Shown in pieces: positions 22,988 to 34,889 of a stretch of DNA of 64,000 nt. The first letter of the stretch is position 1, and the number at the start of each line of letters is the position of its first letter. The notes beneath the pieces are model-generated. The model saw only the letters and a list, made by a program, of their open reading frames with translations, did no database searches and was not told the origin of the DNA. The DNA comes from Macrocybe gigantea (taxonomy: Eukaryota; Basidiomycota; Agaricomycetes; Agaricales; Callistosporiaceae). A program made the translations under genes and the position numbers. The stretch covers positions 124,001 through 188,000 of the forward strand of contig SJRY01000206.1 in assembly GCA_011319805.1 (NCBI GenBank). Reading direction: 5' to 3'.

Positions 22988-25224
22988 TCAGATCTTTGCC
23001 AGAACACAGTCGACAACGGCACATCTCCGCTCTTGCAGAACGATTTTCACAGCCTCGTTGATGGCATTTTCTAAGGCCTGTTTCCCACCCTCCTCTCCGA
23101 CGCCAACACGCTTTCCCCATGCCCAGCCGGATGAAGCAGCCACGGCGATCTGGGCATAATCAGGACATTCTGGTCCGAAGCCAACGGTAAGCGTATCGCC
23201 AACAGCTTTGCTCCCGTGTCCAATCGGATGAACCCCCAACATGGAGAGTTTCGGTGACTATTTTGGAGAACGAGGCGACAATTAGCAGACCTTCAGTCAC
23301 CAAAAAATTCAAGACTGACATTCCAACCGCCGTTATTTAGAACAATTGTCAGATATGGCTATCATTCTCAAGTCAGGAAGGCATCGACGGACTCAATCAG
23401 CGAACACCTACCGTATTATATTTCCTAGCCATCCAGTAAGCCGATGCCGGTACGCCAAACAGGAAAGAGCCGTCACCAACAATGGCGACAATCAAGTCAT
23501 AACCTTCTCCTGCTCTATCAGACGCGGGAACGCCATAAATCTGGCCGCCCAAATACGCGCCGACCGCAGCACCCAATGCATATCCCAACGACGAGCCGCC
23601 TGAAGAAAGTACGCTGCCTGGAAGTTCGGGCCGAAGATGTGCCCAAGCCGCAGGGTAGTTGCTGATCGACTCGTTCAGGATCAGCGTGCACCGACCCTTG
23701 CTTGGTGTCTGCGATTGAATGGTTTGGCGAAGGACCCCGAGTATATTGGGAACCGTAATGGATGAGGATGCACTGCCCAGGAAAGAATTGTATTCGGGAA
23801 ACGTCTGCTCTGCTTCGTCAAGTGTTCGAACCATCTTTGCGTGCTCGGCTGTGAGTCTCTCCGCACGGTTCTTGAGAGCCTGGCTCGCCAGTACGCCCTG
23901 ATCCTTGTCAAGCTCGTTGACGACGTCGGTAATGTTCTTGAGGGCGAGGCCTGCATCGGCTCGGCACACAAGTTCTGCGGCGACGTGCCAATAACCGGTA
24001 TTCTCCTTGAGCGGATCGCCGCTATCCACGACGAACACGCGGGCCGTATCGTTGGGCTTGTCGTTCGCTGGGATCCAGGGTAAGGCGCAGTCAACGACCA
24101 GGACGACGTCGGCAGTTTTGAGAAGAGGGCTATGTGTGCCCGGAGCGAGGAACGTCACCCCGGCGAAGAACGGGTGCGAGAATGGTACACTGACGCTGTT
24201 GGGACAGGATACGATGATCGGAATGGCGAGGAGCGTGGACAGTGAAGTGAGCTGCGGGATCGCTGAATGGTTCTGCCCGAGATAGCTGGTGATGATGAGA
24301 GGTGCTTGAGCCGAGAGAAGAGCGGACGCGATGCGGGTCGCAGCTTTTGTGACGGTTAGCGATGGAAGATTCGCAGTAGATGGACAGTGACAACGAACCA
24401 GTTGGAGAAAGAGCGCTGGGTTCAATGGGAGGCCATTTATCAGAATCGGCGGGGGTCTCCAACAAAGACTTGGGAACCTCCTCTTCCATTACCTCTCTCC
24501 GACTCCATAGATAAACTGGCCCCTTGGGTTCGCTCATCGCTCTGCGAGATAGGATGAGAGGCGATTGAATGATTGAATGGTCAAGCACAGAGAAATCGAG
24601 CAAGCGCACATCTGCAACGATCTCTTGACCGTCTTCGCGACGGTCGCTCCGCTCCCGAACTGGCCCGTATATCGCATGTACTGGCGCACGATGGCCGGTT
24701 GGTCGGGTATGTCTGAACTTTGCGTTCAGCTTCGTGCTGTGCTTTACGTCGGAGAGCGGGAGGTGGGCTCAGACGTACCCTGCGGCCACATGATCCATTC
24801 GTTTCGCGTCCCCTTGTGCTCCCCCTCTGCGCTGAACGGTGATGCGCCCGCGTAGATTAAGACGGGGGTACGACTCCTGTCGACGTTGTGGACGGCTCCG
24901 GCCAATGCCTTTCGCAGGATTCAAAACACGAAAAGAAGAATTACTCCAAGGGGACTGCCTCACCTGAGTCCCAACGTCGACGTGGACAATGACAGCTGCG
25001 GGCTTCCCCGTCGCTTGGGCATAGCCCTGAGCGGCGCTGAGAGCCACCATCTCGTTTGGGCAGGTCACGATCTCTGGCCTGGTGCGCCCATTTCCGTCCT
25101 CTTCGACCCTCTGTCGCTGCAGATCCTCGAGCAAGGCAGGGTGATCGGATCCCCAGTTGACGAAAGCGTGCGTGATCCCTGCATCCGCAAGCGTTTTCAG
25201 AAAGATGGAGGAGGACGTGTACAT
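22988..25224 (-). CDS. Thiamine-diphosphate-dependent enzyme (acetolactate synthase / benzoylformate decarboxylase-like)
   Basis: Exons run from ATG at 25224-25222 to a stop at 22990-22988. Boundaries include 25224-24964, 24908-24779, a third ending in a codon split by a 68-nt intron, and two short introns near the end; all phases close. The N-terminal PYR domain has Ala-Gly-Ile-Thr-His-Ala-Phe-Val-Asn-Trp-Gly and the catalytic Glu in Cys-Pro-Asn-Glu-Met. The C-terminal PP domain has Gly-Asp-Gly-Ser-Phe ... Asn-Asn, the ThDP motif. Such fungal enzymes cleave or join 2-keto acids; the specific substrate cannot be read. The tail (Gly-Val-His-Pro-Ile-Gly-His-Gly) is typical of a fungal clade distinct from the ILV2 acetolactate synthase. 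Confidence 0.88.
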
Positions 25225-26019
25225 TCTAATGCTACCACGGAGTCCGAGTGGTGGAGGATGCGTGTCAGAATAGGAGCTTGGAGCACGCCCTCCCGCGTTG
25301 ACCGCTATCATATACCCTGGGGAATCCTTTTATCCTGGTGGTCAGAACGTATCTCAGGTGCAGGTCACCTGAGCGTCTTTGGCGTGGTTCGGCGTGGTCG
25401 GCACCTGAGAAACGTCTTTGCGGTTTTTCTGATGGTGATTTTTGAACTTGATTTGCATGGAAATCGGTGGGCGTCGAACCTGGTGGATAACATGCCGAAG
25501 CCCGTCCTTGCAGACGCAAACAATTTTTGAGAACGATTGGAGTTGACACTGGTAAGAGTTTCCAAGTGTCAACCGCGTCAAATAAGTGCCCACGGGCAGT
25601 CAACGTGAGCTTTTGCGGGCTTTCGCTCAATCTCCATCTGGCAGGCCTGCGACGAGTAAAGAATCCAGAACTGTTGCGATATATTCTCTTGCGCCGTTTG
25701 GGCTGCTAATTGGTGTCACATAACCGTTATTCAGTGGTCGCCCTGCACTTTTACTTCGTCGTTCCTCTGGCTGGGAACCCATTTGACACACTCCTCTTAT
25801 GGAAGCGAGGCTTCGCGCTAAACGAAACATCAGAACAGCCGCAAATGCTTTCATTCTCAAGATGCTAAACATCCGCCAAGGTTTGTGAGGGTGCGTCACA
25901 AACTTATGGTCATTCATATCGTACAGGCGAAAGGGCCAACATCACACATCCGTCTCCAAGCTCGCTGACCGCGACACTGTGAGATGAAGACCCTGCACTG
26001 TTGCTAGTCGCTCACCTCC
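25225..26019. other. Spacer between the ThDP enzyme and the Cys-rich peptide gene
   Basis: 795 bases, no supported gene. It should contain the ThDP gene promoter (minus strand, at the left) and the 3' end of the peptide gene at the right. Confidence 0.4.
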
Positions 26020-26253
26020 TTAGTAGACCTCGTCGAGATCTTCGTCATCGCGTGATCCGTTCTTGCAGCAGAACCAGCAGCTGCCGGCGTGCTGAGGGTG
26101 CCATCCAGGAGGGCAGCGGTGCGGACGCGGTGCACATTCCCTGGTGCAGATCTGTGCGACGAGGTCCGTGTCCATGACCATTCCCATCGGATTTGCGACG
26201 ACAAATTGGCCGAGGGTGGCGAAGGCGACGATGAGAGGGAGGAAGTACTTCAT
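26020..26253 (-). CDS. Small secreted cysteine-rich protein
   Basis: Single-exon frame of 77 residues. A signal peptide is obvious (Met-Lys-Tyr-Phe-Leu-Pro-Leu..., cleavage likely after Val-Val-Ala). The mature part has six cysteines in about 35 residues, Cys-x3-Cys-x7-Cys-x11-Cys-x2-Cys-Cys, then an acidic tail. The even count suggests three disulfides. The length, signal and Cys content fit a fungal small secreted protein; I recognise no named family. Start chosen at the Met with the signal peptide rather than an upstream in-frame Met. A TATA box lies about 184 bases upstream. Confidence 0.7.
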   Translation of the reverse strand: MKYFLPLIVAFATLGQFVVANPMGMVMDTDLVAQICTRECAPRPHRCPPGWHPQHAGSCWFCCKNGSRDDEDLDEVY

Positions 26254-26436
26254 ATCTGATGGGCAGGAGGTCAGGTGTGCTGGTATGAATCGCAAATGAA
26301 ACGCGTCTCACTGATTTGAGAACTGAAACAGGCGATGCAGATGGGTCAGTGAAGGAGTGGGCCGTTTGATAAGACTCACTGACCAGTTCTTAGGTTGGCG
26401 AAGACCGATGGTTCTGCTCCTCACAGATACCGCGCC

Positions 26437-26443
26437 TTTTATA
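26437..26443 (-). promoter_or_regulatory. TATA box of the Cys-rich secreted peptide gene
   Basis: TATAAAA read on the minus strand, followed by GGCGCGG. The distance to the ATG is about 184 bases, which allows a leader or an unseen 5' UTR intron. Confidence 0.5.
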
Positions 26444-27822
26444 CGCAAGAAAAGGGCTCCTTACGGCCGCGCCGAGAACCACGATTGCGGGGCTTGCAGG
26501 GCCCGACATGAAGAATGGAATTAATCTTTAGAGCTCTTCCTGATTCCTGGCCGGTTCGGAGAACTTCTTCCCTGACGCGGACGAGTTCCACTGCACTGAG
26601 TGTCTCTCCTCGCGCCCCCAGGCAAGGAAATGCCTCAAGGATATACTTGAATAGATACTTGAATAACCTATCATAGTCTACGATTGGGACTGTGCGCGGC
26701 AGCAGGTTTCATCGGCCAACAACTACCTCAGCGACTGAGCGCAGTGTCAAGGTCCGTTATTCGGCTCAGTTGTGCCCCACTTTCGTAACTTATTGACGTT
26801 GCGAATGATTCTTGTTGCCCCAGTCTCGTAATGCCTACTCTGTTTCTCCCTTTTCCCCTTGCGAATGAACGGCGTCTTCGCTCACCCGGAAACAAACGCA
26901 AGACTTTGTCTCACTTATTTTCAGCAACCGACATTTCCTGGCTTCAATCCTTTTGCTGGTGTGACGGCTCAGGTCTGCCTACGTTTCTAGCTTCGCCCTC
27001 CCGTTTCACCATGGGCACTACCCTTGCTGTTAAGGTGGACGAAGCTACTCGATCTTTTCTTGGACGCCTTCTCTTCTTACGCATGGTTCTGCCTTCTGGT
27101 CCTCCTATCTGATCGTCTCGTCTTTGTGTAGCATCAGAACACTAGAAGATGATTCCCATTCATCATGTGTGGAACACGGGTTCGTGTAACTCGTCCGGGG
27201 CGATGCAAAAGCGCGACCTCGGCGGTTCGGAAGGATCATAGATCACTGTCTATTGTTCATATAAGGGGTTCTTGGTCAGTGCGCCTTGTTCGTTCTATCG
27301 ACCAGTTAATATCTCGACGGTGCGCGCAAATGATCAATCTCATTGTGGAAGGCCGCTCAGTCTCAACAACTCAACACCTACCCGACCTTACAACTCCCAT
27401 CATGGTGCTGGAGGACGACCGGTGCAAGCACGGTATTCACTTCGGAAGAATAGCATGAGCGATTTCTCTGCAGGGAATATCTACTCAGCTCCATTGGCTA
27501 TAATTACCAAAACACTAATCCGTCATCGGAAATTGGAGTTGACTGTCCCTGGTGCAAGCATTCGTCCGTTATGCCCGCAAGTTGTTCCCTGCAGTGAGGC
27601 TTGGCCTAAGCTGTTTCGCAAGTGCTTCGCCGCTTTTGAATTCGGAGTAATTTGAGTCGACGTCTGAGTCTACAAGATGTAGTGGGATCGATTCCTACCG
27701 GCACAGTAGTCTACTGTCGTCCTTAGTTCTACGAACAAGTCCGCATTTCATATATTCTGACTTGACTATTATACAGTTACCGAATTTCCTTGTTGTAAAT
27801 GCCGGGGAAGGCCATTCATTCC
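26444..27822. other. 1.4 kb without a recognisable gene
   Basis: Short open frames only. The right end is the 3' flank of the carboxypeptidase gene on the minus strand. Confidence 0.4.
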
Positions 27823-29984
27823 TCAGGTGGAACTCAATGAATTCCCGGACATGATCTGTGTGAACATCTGAGCTGCTGCCTGGCCGACTGCAAGCGTTCC
27901 AAACTGAGGAAGGCAAAAAGTTAAAAGAACATTTCAGGGCGAAACAGATCTTGGAACTCGCCTTGTACGCGGGAACTTCGTGGCCGGCGCCGTAAATGCG
28001 GATGTACGAAAAGCTGCCCGCATTCTTGAACTGGCCGGCGGTCTGACCAGCTACGGTGTACGTTTGGAACTGCTGTTGGTGATATAATGTGCTGAATTGC
28101 GTGTTGAGAGCGTCCACCTGTCAAGCATTGGTCAGGAACAAGAAGATGGTCCAAGACAGAATAAGATGCTGACCATGGCTTCCACTCCATTGAAGTTGAG
28201 AATGTAATCCTGTGTGCCCGATACTGGTGAACTAAGGAGGGCAGAGAAGGGGACACTCTGACTCACTGCATCACCGTCGAAGATTATGGTCCTGACCTGG
28301 AAAAAAAAATAAGGAACGATGAGGATTAAAAGGCGATCTATCACAGCCGTACGCCAGCGTTAATAACTTTCTCAAGATCTGGTCTCGAGTTTCTCATCCA
28401 GTCACCAGTGGCAGCGAAATTGCTGTACACGTTGCCGTTTGTGATTTGCCAAGTCACCTCTGCTCCGATCCGGGATGCCACAGATTGCAAGTAGCTGGAG
28501 ATGTCCGGAGGATACGGGTCCGGGTTCGTCGCAAGGACGTAATATACCTGAGCACATCAGATGTTGAATTTGACACTGAAAGATGCAGCAAGGTCAGGCA
28601 CGTACGTCAAAGTTGCCTGCCAAAGGAGAAAGAATGTTGTTGTTGCAGAAACTTTGAGCTTGTGAGCACACAGAATTCGAGCCGCCGTTGTAGCAGTTTG
28701 TGATCTATCCAGAGTCTGCGGTCAATATCATTCATGACAAGATGAGGCGGTGGAAAAAAAAATTACCTGGGTCCGGCAGCCTGTTGGTGAGGTCCATGAA
28801 GTATTGGCACGAGATATAACGGACGACGAGACCAGCGGATGGTAAGGGTTCGATGCTGCATAGGTGATATATCCAGGGTATTGGACCAAGGGGTCCTATT
28901 TCCCGTCTTAACATCGTGATGGATATATAGCAAAAGAGATCGCGCACAGTCAAGCCATCACCAACGCCGAGTACTTTAAGATTCAGTGTCAGCCCGGAGA
29001 TCCTGCCAGCAGCAATGGCAGCGTTCTGGTCCAGGAAGTAGCTGGAGAAAGCGTGGAAAGTCTGAAATTGAACATCGTTAAAAGCAACCTACGATGCAAA
29101 CGTTGGACCATAATGTCCGCCATAGCTGGAACGGGGGATGCACGAGGGATGCACGACGTGCTTGCAGTGAGGTCGAGAATGCGACTTAATTCAAGCATTT
29201 CACGTACGACTCTGTCCAAATAGCGAGGTCGCTCTTCTGAAACTTCGTAAAACGGGAATCATTCAACCAAATTTGCAAGAATGTCCAAACGTCCGCAGCC
29301 GCCTGCTGGGACGTTCCAACTTGTAGGTCTCCGTGCGAGAAACCTACGCCAACAGGCTGGTCGATGTACAAGACGTTGGCCTCGTTGTTCCAGGAAAAAG
29401 GGTTCAAGGTGACAGAACGACTGTCGTTGGTAATGCGGCAGGGTCCATGCTCCTGCAGCAAACCGATCATACTAGAGCTTCCAGGCTGTCAGTATGGCAG
29501 AAACGATGCAATGAGTAAGAAGGATGGAAACTATGAGGCGGCACGTACGCCGCCATTGAACCACAATGCTAACGGCGCCGTGTCAGGGTTCTTGCGAGAT
29601 TCGAAAAACCAAAACCTAGACAAAACAGCCATCAAAGAAGGGGGAACTTACGATGACAGTCGCATGTACTCACCAAAGGCTCTTGGTTGCGGTCAGATCT
29701 CCATAACCGGACGCTTGATTAACGCCAGAGGTGGTTTCTGAAGAAGAATATGGCATAATGAAAAGATCGTGTCGCAGTACTCACTCACCGCAGATTCCAG
29801 AGTTGTCCACCACGCGTAGTTTTCCGGGTGTTGTGGCGGCAACGCTGAACGATCCGGGCCTAGAAAAGTTTGATGACTTCGGAACGCCACCGATTACACC
29901 ATCCACGACAGGAATTTGTTGCCCAAGAACTCCAAGACCAGAAAATGCGGTCGACGCCGCTAGCAAAGTCTTAATGTGAACCAT
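27823..29984 (-). CDS. Secreted serine carboxypeptidase (family S10)
   Basis: Removes C-terminal residues from peptides, outside the cell or in the vacuole. Runs from ATG 29984 to stop 27825-27823 with more than ten small introns. The start gives a clear signal peptide (Met-Val-His-Ile-Lys-Thr-Leu-Leu-Ala-Ala). Family landmarks in order: Trp-Phe-Asn-Gly-Gly-Pro-Gly-Ser-Ser (split by an intron), the nucleophile motif Thr-Glu-Ser-Tyr-Gly-Gly-His, a Gly-Asp-Ala-Asp segment with the catalytic Asp, and Gly-Ala-Gly-His-Glu-Val-Pro with the catalytic His. The end is Ser-Leu-Ser-Ser-Thr. The last intron (27904-27961) has a GC donor (AAG|GCGAGT). A likely complete secreted protease; the usual Gly before the active-site Glu-Ser is Thr here. 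Confidence 0.9.
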
Positions 29985-30870
29985 TGTGAGGGAGGAAGGA
30001 AGCTTCTCTATGAGAGGACTCTGCACCGGCAGTTATAAATGAGTCAGATACCTTCCCAGTGGTATTGTCGGATCACGCAGAACTATCGTTTTTCATAGCA
30101 ACCCATAGGTACATGTCATTCCACACTGGAAAGAGAAGATTTCAATGATGAGCACCATGCGGCCACTTGGTTGATAAGTTGCGTTAAATTTAGATACCGC
30201 CGTGTAACGCGTGCAAAGTTATCGCACTTAATCCTCATGCTTGATGTTTGCGCGGGATGTTCTACGGCTATACGTTAAAGGAATGAGGTCCACAAGGTCT
30301 TCGCAGTGAAGGTCGGGCCGTTGCCATGCCGGTAGTCCAAGTGACTCCTTGCCATGCGATGACAAATAATAAGGCCCAAGATTTAGTCCTTGTCCACAAG
30401 GAAGAAACGCGGCAGATAGAGAACAGGGACATTAGACGACCGCCGTTAGGAGAAATCGACGTCGACCGCCTGATGGACGTAAGACTGCGCATCGACGAGG
30501 TTTTTTCTGTCAATGAAAAGACCGAGAATCTCGTGGAAGTATCACAGAATATCTGGTGGTATGAAACAGCATAGGTTATTCGTTGTCATATTCATCGAGA
30601 ACAGAAGATTATGCTGAATTCGAGCGCGATTGGGTCTTCGGGTCACGTCACCATATTGGCATGATTTCTTCCTCTGTTGTCCTGTAAACGTGCACGTTAG
30701 TAATGTTGCAGTCCCAGACATTGCTGATGAATTGGCCCTTTTTGATCGTCGAAATGCCTCACTTTAAGCAAACTATGGTTGATCGTCGTCAACAACGATG
30801 GCGATGCTGTTTGGTCGTATTGATCGAGTCTGCTACCAACCAAAACAGATCTTTTGACTTCAAACTCATA
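29985..30870. other. Divergent spacer: carboxypeptidase and CCDC137-like promoters
   Basis: The two flanking genes point away from each other, so both promoters lie here. A weak TTTATAA (minus strand) sits about 50 bases upstream of the carboxypeptidase ATG. No further gene was recognised. Confidence 0.4.
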
Positions 30871-31730
30871 ATGCCACACAAGCGCGCAAAACGTTCCGTT
30901 CGCCAGAAAACTCGGTCCCAATTGTTGGCATTATTCCATTAATTCAATGCAGTGAACGGAATTAATCATGCTATCTACAGAGGAGAGGATCTTGTCCAGA
31001 GCATGACTTGCTGAGCGACGAAGCAATCCCGAAATCTGCAGCGCGCGTTCTAAATGCCGCATCCATCAGAGAACAATGGAAGTTGAAAAAGAGAGCATTG
31101 GAAGGAACCCAAGACAAGAAGGGCTCGGCAAACGGAGAAGGGTTGACAAGGAAGAAAAGCTAGGCGATAAATCAAAGGTGGAAAAAGCGCTGTCACGCCT
31201 CACGATAAAACCAGGGGAGTCGATTCAACATTTCAATCGGTACGCGTCCAGACTTTGGCTTCGATTCTTGTTGACTTCGGAAAAAGGAGAGTTGAGGAAG
31301 ACATGCGTCCATTGGTGAAGGCCGCAGTGCAATCCTCGAGCGCCGTCATTCGTAATGCTCGCAAGGAGGTGATCGCCAAGACGAAGCAAAGCCAGATGAA
31401 ATCCGCAGATACCGCAAGCCAATCTGAAAAGGGAGGCAGCGATGAAAACAGCAGTTTTCGCCGCCTTCCTCCAAAGCGAAAGACTTCCAGAAGCACCCTT
31501 CCTCCGCGCCTCGTCGTCTGAACGATATCGCCAAAGCCCCACCAGATCTCAAAAATCTGCCTCGAGGAGCCAAAAAAGTCCCCAATCCTGCGTTGAGAAG
31601 TGAAACGGTATTGTCCATGGCCCAGAAGGTCATGATGGAAAAAGAGAGGGAAAGCGTCATTGCGAGGTATAGGGCGCTTAAAGCCAGCCGTTATAGGTCC
31701 AATGGAGAAAAGAGCGGAAGTATTGGCTAG
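30871..31730 (+). CDS. Small basic nucleolar-type protein, CCDC137-like (two frame breaks)
   Basis: Exon 1 from 30871 begins Met-Pro-His-Lys-Arg-Ala-Lys-Arg-Ser and ends about 30924 with an intron to about 30980. Later parts have Ile-Pro-Lys-Ser-Ala-Ala-Arg-Val-Leu, Lys-Pro-Gly-Glu-Ser...His-Phe-Asn-Arg-Arg-Val-Glu, and Ser-Ala-Pro-Arg-Arg-Leu-Asn-Asp-Ile with Leu-Pro-Arg-Gly-Ala, a pattern conserved across fungal homologues. A 47-nt intron splits the His-Phe-Asn-Arg-Arg codons. The frame breaks at an A4 run (31155-31158) and at a T4 run (31455-31458); one missing base at each would restore the conserved frame. Stop 31728-31730. Rich in Lys/Arg; nuclear/nucleolar role inferred only from distant similarity to CCDC137-type proteins. 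Confidence 0.6.
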
Positions 31731-33239
31731 ATTCCATGCTTGTTTGCCGGAAGAGGAAGGGATCACAAGCAGGCGAAATGGTAGTGAGTATGGGCCCCTG
31801 CCAGCGTCTCCTGGCTGTTCTTAACATCGTGGTATTGCTTCACCTGAAATCTATAGGACCGATTTCGTTACCTTTCATTTATCGACAAGACATGCGTACT
31901 AACACGCGTCTTTGAGCAGTCATTGAGCGCTGGTGTGCCCACCCGCCACGAAGCCATGCTCATCAGAGCATTTGCTGGACGTTTTCCAAAGAGGAACAAC
32001 CCACGATAACGGTGCGTACGTGTTGTAGAGAGCTGGCGCATTCAGCATGGCCGCTCGGCGTTTTCAAGGCGACTGCCCTGTACAACATGGCCCTTGTGAT
32101 GTGCAGCAAATCGAACTAGTCATATTCTTCTCTTTCAAAGCTGTGTTCATTCCGCGAAAGCTCCCACTCAGTCTCGCGATGCCCAAGAGAAAAGGCTTAC
32201 CGTATTAGGCCACCCCTGATAGCCTTCAGCACTGCATGAAGTGGCAGAAACGGCGGTGCCGATTTCGTCAGCGAATGCGGTGCTGTTGCGCCTGTTCCCA
32301 CATTGTGACCATCCCCTTTCTGTGAGAGATAGCCAAGGTCAGAGATCAACACACGCCGCTCGCGGGCACAGCGTCCGTTTTTGGGAACTCTGTCAATATT
32401 GTAACTCTTCCGACACATCAACAATTGATGTTTCTGGCGTGTGCCAATGCCGAACCACTGCCAGTTGGTAACCTTCGAAAGCCATGGCCCGAGTCGTCAC
32501 GGACTTCACACGCTGCTCCTGCAAGGCACAGGCACTAGACTTCTAACATTCGACGAGATCCTTGTCGTGCTTGCTTCAATCAATGATACTCCTCCTTACC
32601 ATATATCCTGCGTCGTGTTCATCACTATCCGTATCATTCAGACGATTAACAGCGACTTTTGTTTAGCAAGTTGCCTCTGGGAAAGAGACCCCCATCAATG
32701 GTTGCGGGGGCAGAGTCATGCTGTGCAACATTCTATTCGTTTCAAATGTTATCCAATTTTATTCAACTATGGAGATGTGGGGGGACTTCCATTTCGACTT
32801 ACCTTAGCTGGATGCCGCCGGACGTCCTACGTCAGTTCGTACCTCCGTTCGACGAGAAGGAGGCACTACATCCGAGGCGTTCGGGCGCTTGACCAATGCT
32901 TGCCCGCGACCGACGGCGCACCCTGCTTCGCTTTTCGACGCGAATCTCACGGTCCCAAGTCAATCAAGATTCTGAATGCATCTGACTCGGTAGTTCGAGC
33001 GATCCCGTATACGGCATCTCTGGTAACGCCCGTTAATACAGGATACACATACGTGATGGCTACTGCACCACGCCCGGCACAGATGGCTAGTGCAGCTGTC
33101 AATGTGTCGTGTTCTAGTCACCTCGGAGTATTTAATCACTGCATGCCTTCCTACGATGTCTGGATCTTGTCACCCCTACGCTCTTCTTCCGTCCCTCGGT
33201 CTCGCGGTCCACGCTGGACACCCCCTGGTGGCGGTCTTG
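31731..33239. other. 1.5 kb spacer upstream of the MFS gene
   Basis: A 284-codon frame (32441-33295) runs through this region but overlaps the transporter start in another frame and shows no family, so it is not called. No other gene is supported. Confidence 0.4.
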
Positions 33240-34889
33240 ATGCAAGATTTAGAAAAGCTCGAACAGCCTGCTCCGTTATCTTATCCCCACTCTAATGATC
33301 GCATTGAGAAAGACGATGGCCCTGTTGACGTACTACCCAGCAACGCTTCTGCAACTCAGTCTTCAAACTCGTTGAAGCAAGGAGGCGATGGCTACGAGTT
33401 TCCAGAAGGCGGGCACAGGGCTTACTTGACGGTGTTGGGAGCTTTCTTTGCTTTGTTCTGCACTTTCGGGCAGATGAATGCATTCGGAACGTACCAAGCA
33501 TGGTACTCCACCCACCAACTCCGCCACATGACTCCCTCCACTATATCATGGATAGGGTCCCTACAGCTTTGGATTTTCTTCTTTTCCGTGAGCATTTGTT
33601 CTGAGACTTGTATTCTTGGGAATGAATTACTGAGTGGCGTCCTGTCCTCGGCCAGGGTGGCCCCATCGGCCGTTTGTACGATCTTATCGGACCGAGAATT
33701 CTGATGCTCGCTGGGACAATCGTATTCACGCTTTCCATAATGATGACCAGCATCGCTACCCAATACTACCAATACATTCTGGCCCAAGGGCTCTTGTTTG
33801 GACTCGGGTTGGATTGTTGTACGTATGCAGTGTCTGCTTGATGTTTCTGTTCTCCAATTGCATATTTGTAGATTTTACCCTCCGCTAGCCAGCGTATCGA
33901 CGTACTTTCGGAGATATCGCGCAACAGCTCTTGGAATAGCTGCAGCGGGGTCCAGCGTAGGCATGTCTTCTCTCCTCCTGCCATAGGGCCACCGTTTAAC
34001 ACGACAATACCTCAGGTGGCGTAGTTTACCCGATAATGCTTCAGCGCCTGTTCGCAAGTCTCGAATTCGGATGGGCCGTCCGAATTGCTGGATTAGTTTC
34101 CGCGGCATGCTGTGTAACAGCAGTGTTGACCGTAACGAGCTTGCCACATCCGAACAAATCAGGATCATGTGTCTGCGTTGGCACGTTCACCGACACTCGA
34201 TATATCCTTCTAGCCGTTGGAAGCTGTTTTGTGGCTCTGGGTACGGAAACTTGACCTTTTAATTCTGCAGTGGAGACTAACAAATGCGATTTTATTCTAG
34301 GCCTGTTCATCCCATTTTTCTACATCGTCGAGTACGCCCATAGCCTCGACATTTCTGCTGGCATCAGTTTCTATGTTCTAGCTGTCATGAACGCGGGCGG
34401 GGTGTTCGGGCGAGTGGCGCCAGCATATCTCTCCGACATTGTTGGCCATTTCAATCTCCTCACGCCTTCGGCATTCCTTTCGGGACTATCATGTCTGGTC
34501 TTTTGGATGTTCTCGAGGTCCTTGGTTTCGATCATGATTTTCTCTGCCATCTATGGATTCTTCTCCGGAGCATTCATTTCGGTGGTAACGCCGTGTGTGG
34601 CGCAGATATCGGAGATTGAGCAGATCGGGACGAGGTTGGGTGTTCTATACTCAATCATCTCTTTTCCGTGAGTTGTATTTCTTCTGCTGCTTTTGTACAT
34701 TTTTATTCAACCGACGATTGTCAATCCAGGGCGCTGGTCGGAGGGCCCGCTGCTGGCGCGCTACTCATGCGGGGGCGCGGCTCGTACAATGGGATGATCG
34801 CGTTTTCAGGTGCCACCGTCGTTGCTGGCTCCATAATCATCCTCTTCTCCAAATTCGCTATCGACCGAAGAATCCTGGCTCGCGTCTAA
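33240..34889 (+). CDS. MFS transporter, monocarboxylate-transporter (MCT/SLC16)-like
   Basis: Plasma-membrane-type secondary carrier. After a hydrophilic N-terminus of about 50 residues (Ser/Asn/Asp-rich) comes the family motif Glu-Gly-Gly-x-Arg-Ala-Tyr-Leu before the first membrane helix, followed by Gly-x-Tyr-Gln-Ala-Trp-Tyr. About twelve hydrophobic segments can be counted, with Gly-Arg-Leu-Tyr-Asp between helices 2 and 3 and Gly-Arg-Val-Ala-Pro-Ala-Tyr-Leu-Ser-Asp in the second half. Exons: 33240-33587; about 33657-33834; 33893-33960; 34016 onward; junctions are phase-consistent. The intron at 33961-34015 uses a GC donor. Substrates of fungal members include monocarboxylates, riboflavin and others; none can be assigned here. 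Confidence 0.88.

Noticed and set aside
24886..25530. Plus-strand open frame over the ThDP enzyme N-terminus
   Set aside because: The minus strand carries the conserved ThDP-enzyme motifs here; the plus frame is a shadow.
27660..27710. Sequence resembling a tRNA B-box (GATCGATTCC)
   Set aside because: No cloverleaf arms or A-box at the right distance could be drawn.
32441..33295. 284-codon open frame upstream of the MFS gene
   Set aside because: It overlaps the conserved transporter start in a different frame and shows no recognisable family or repeat.
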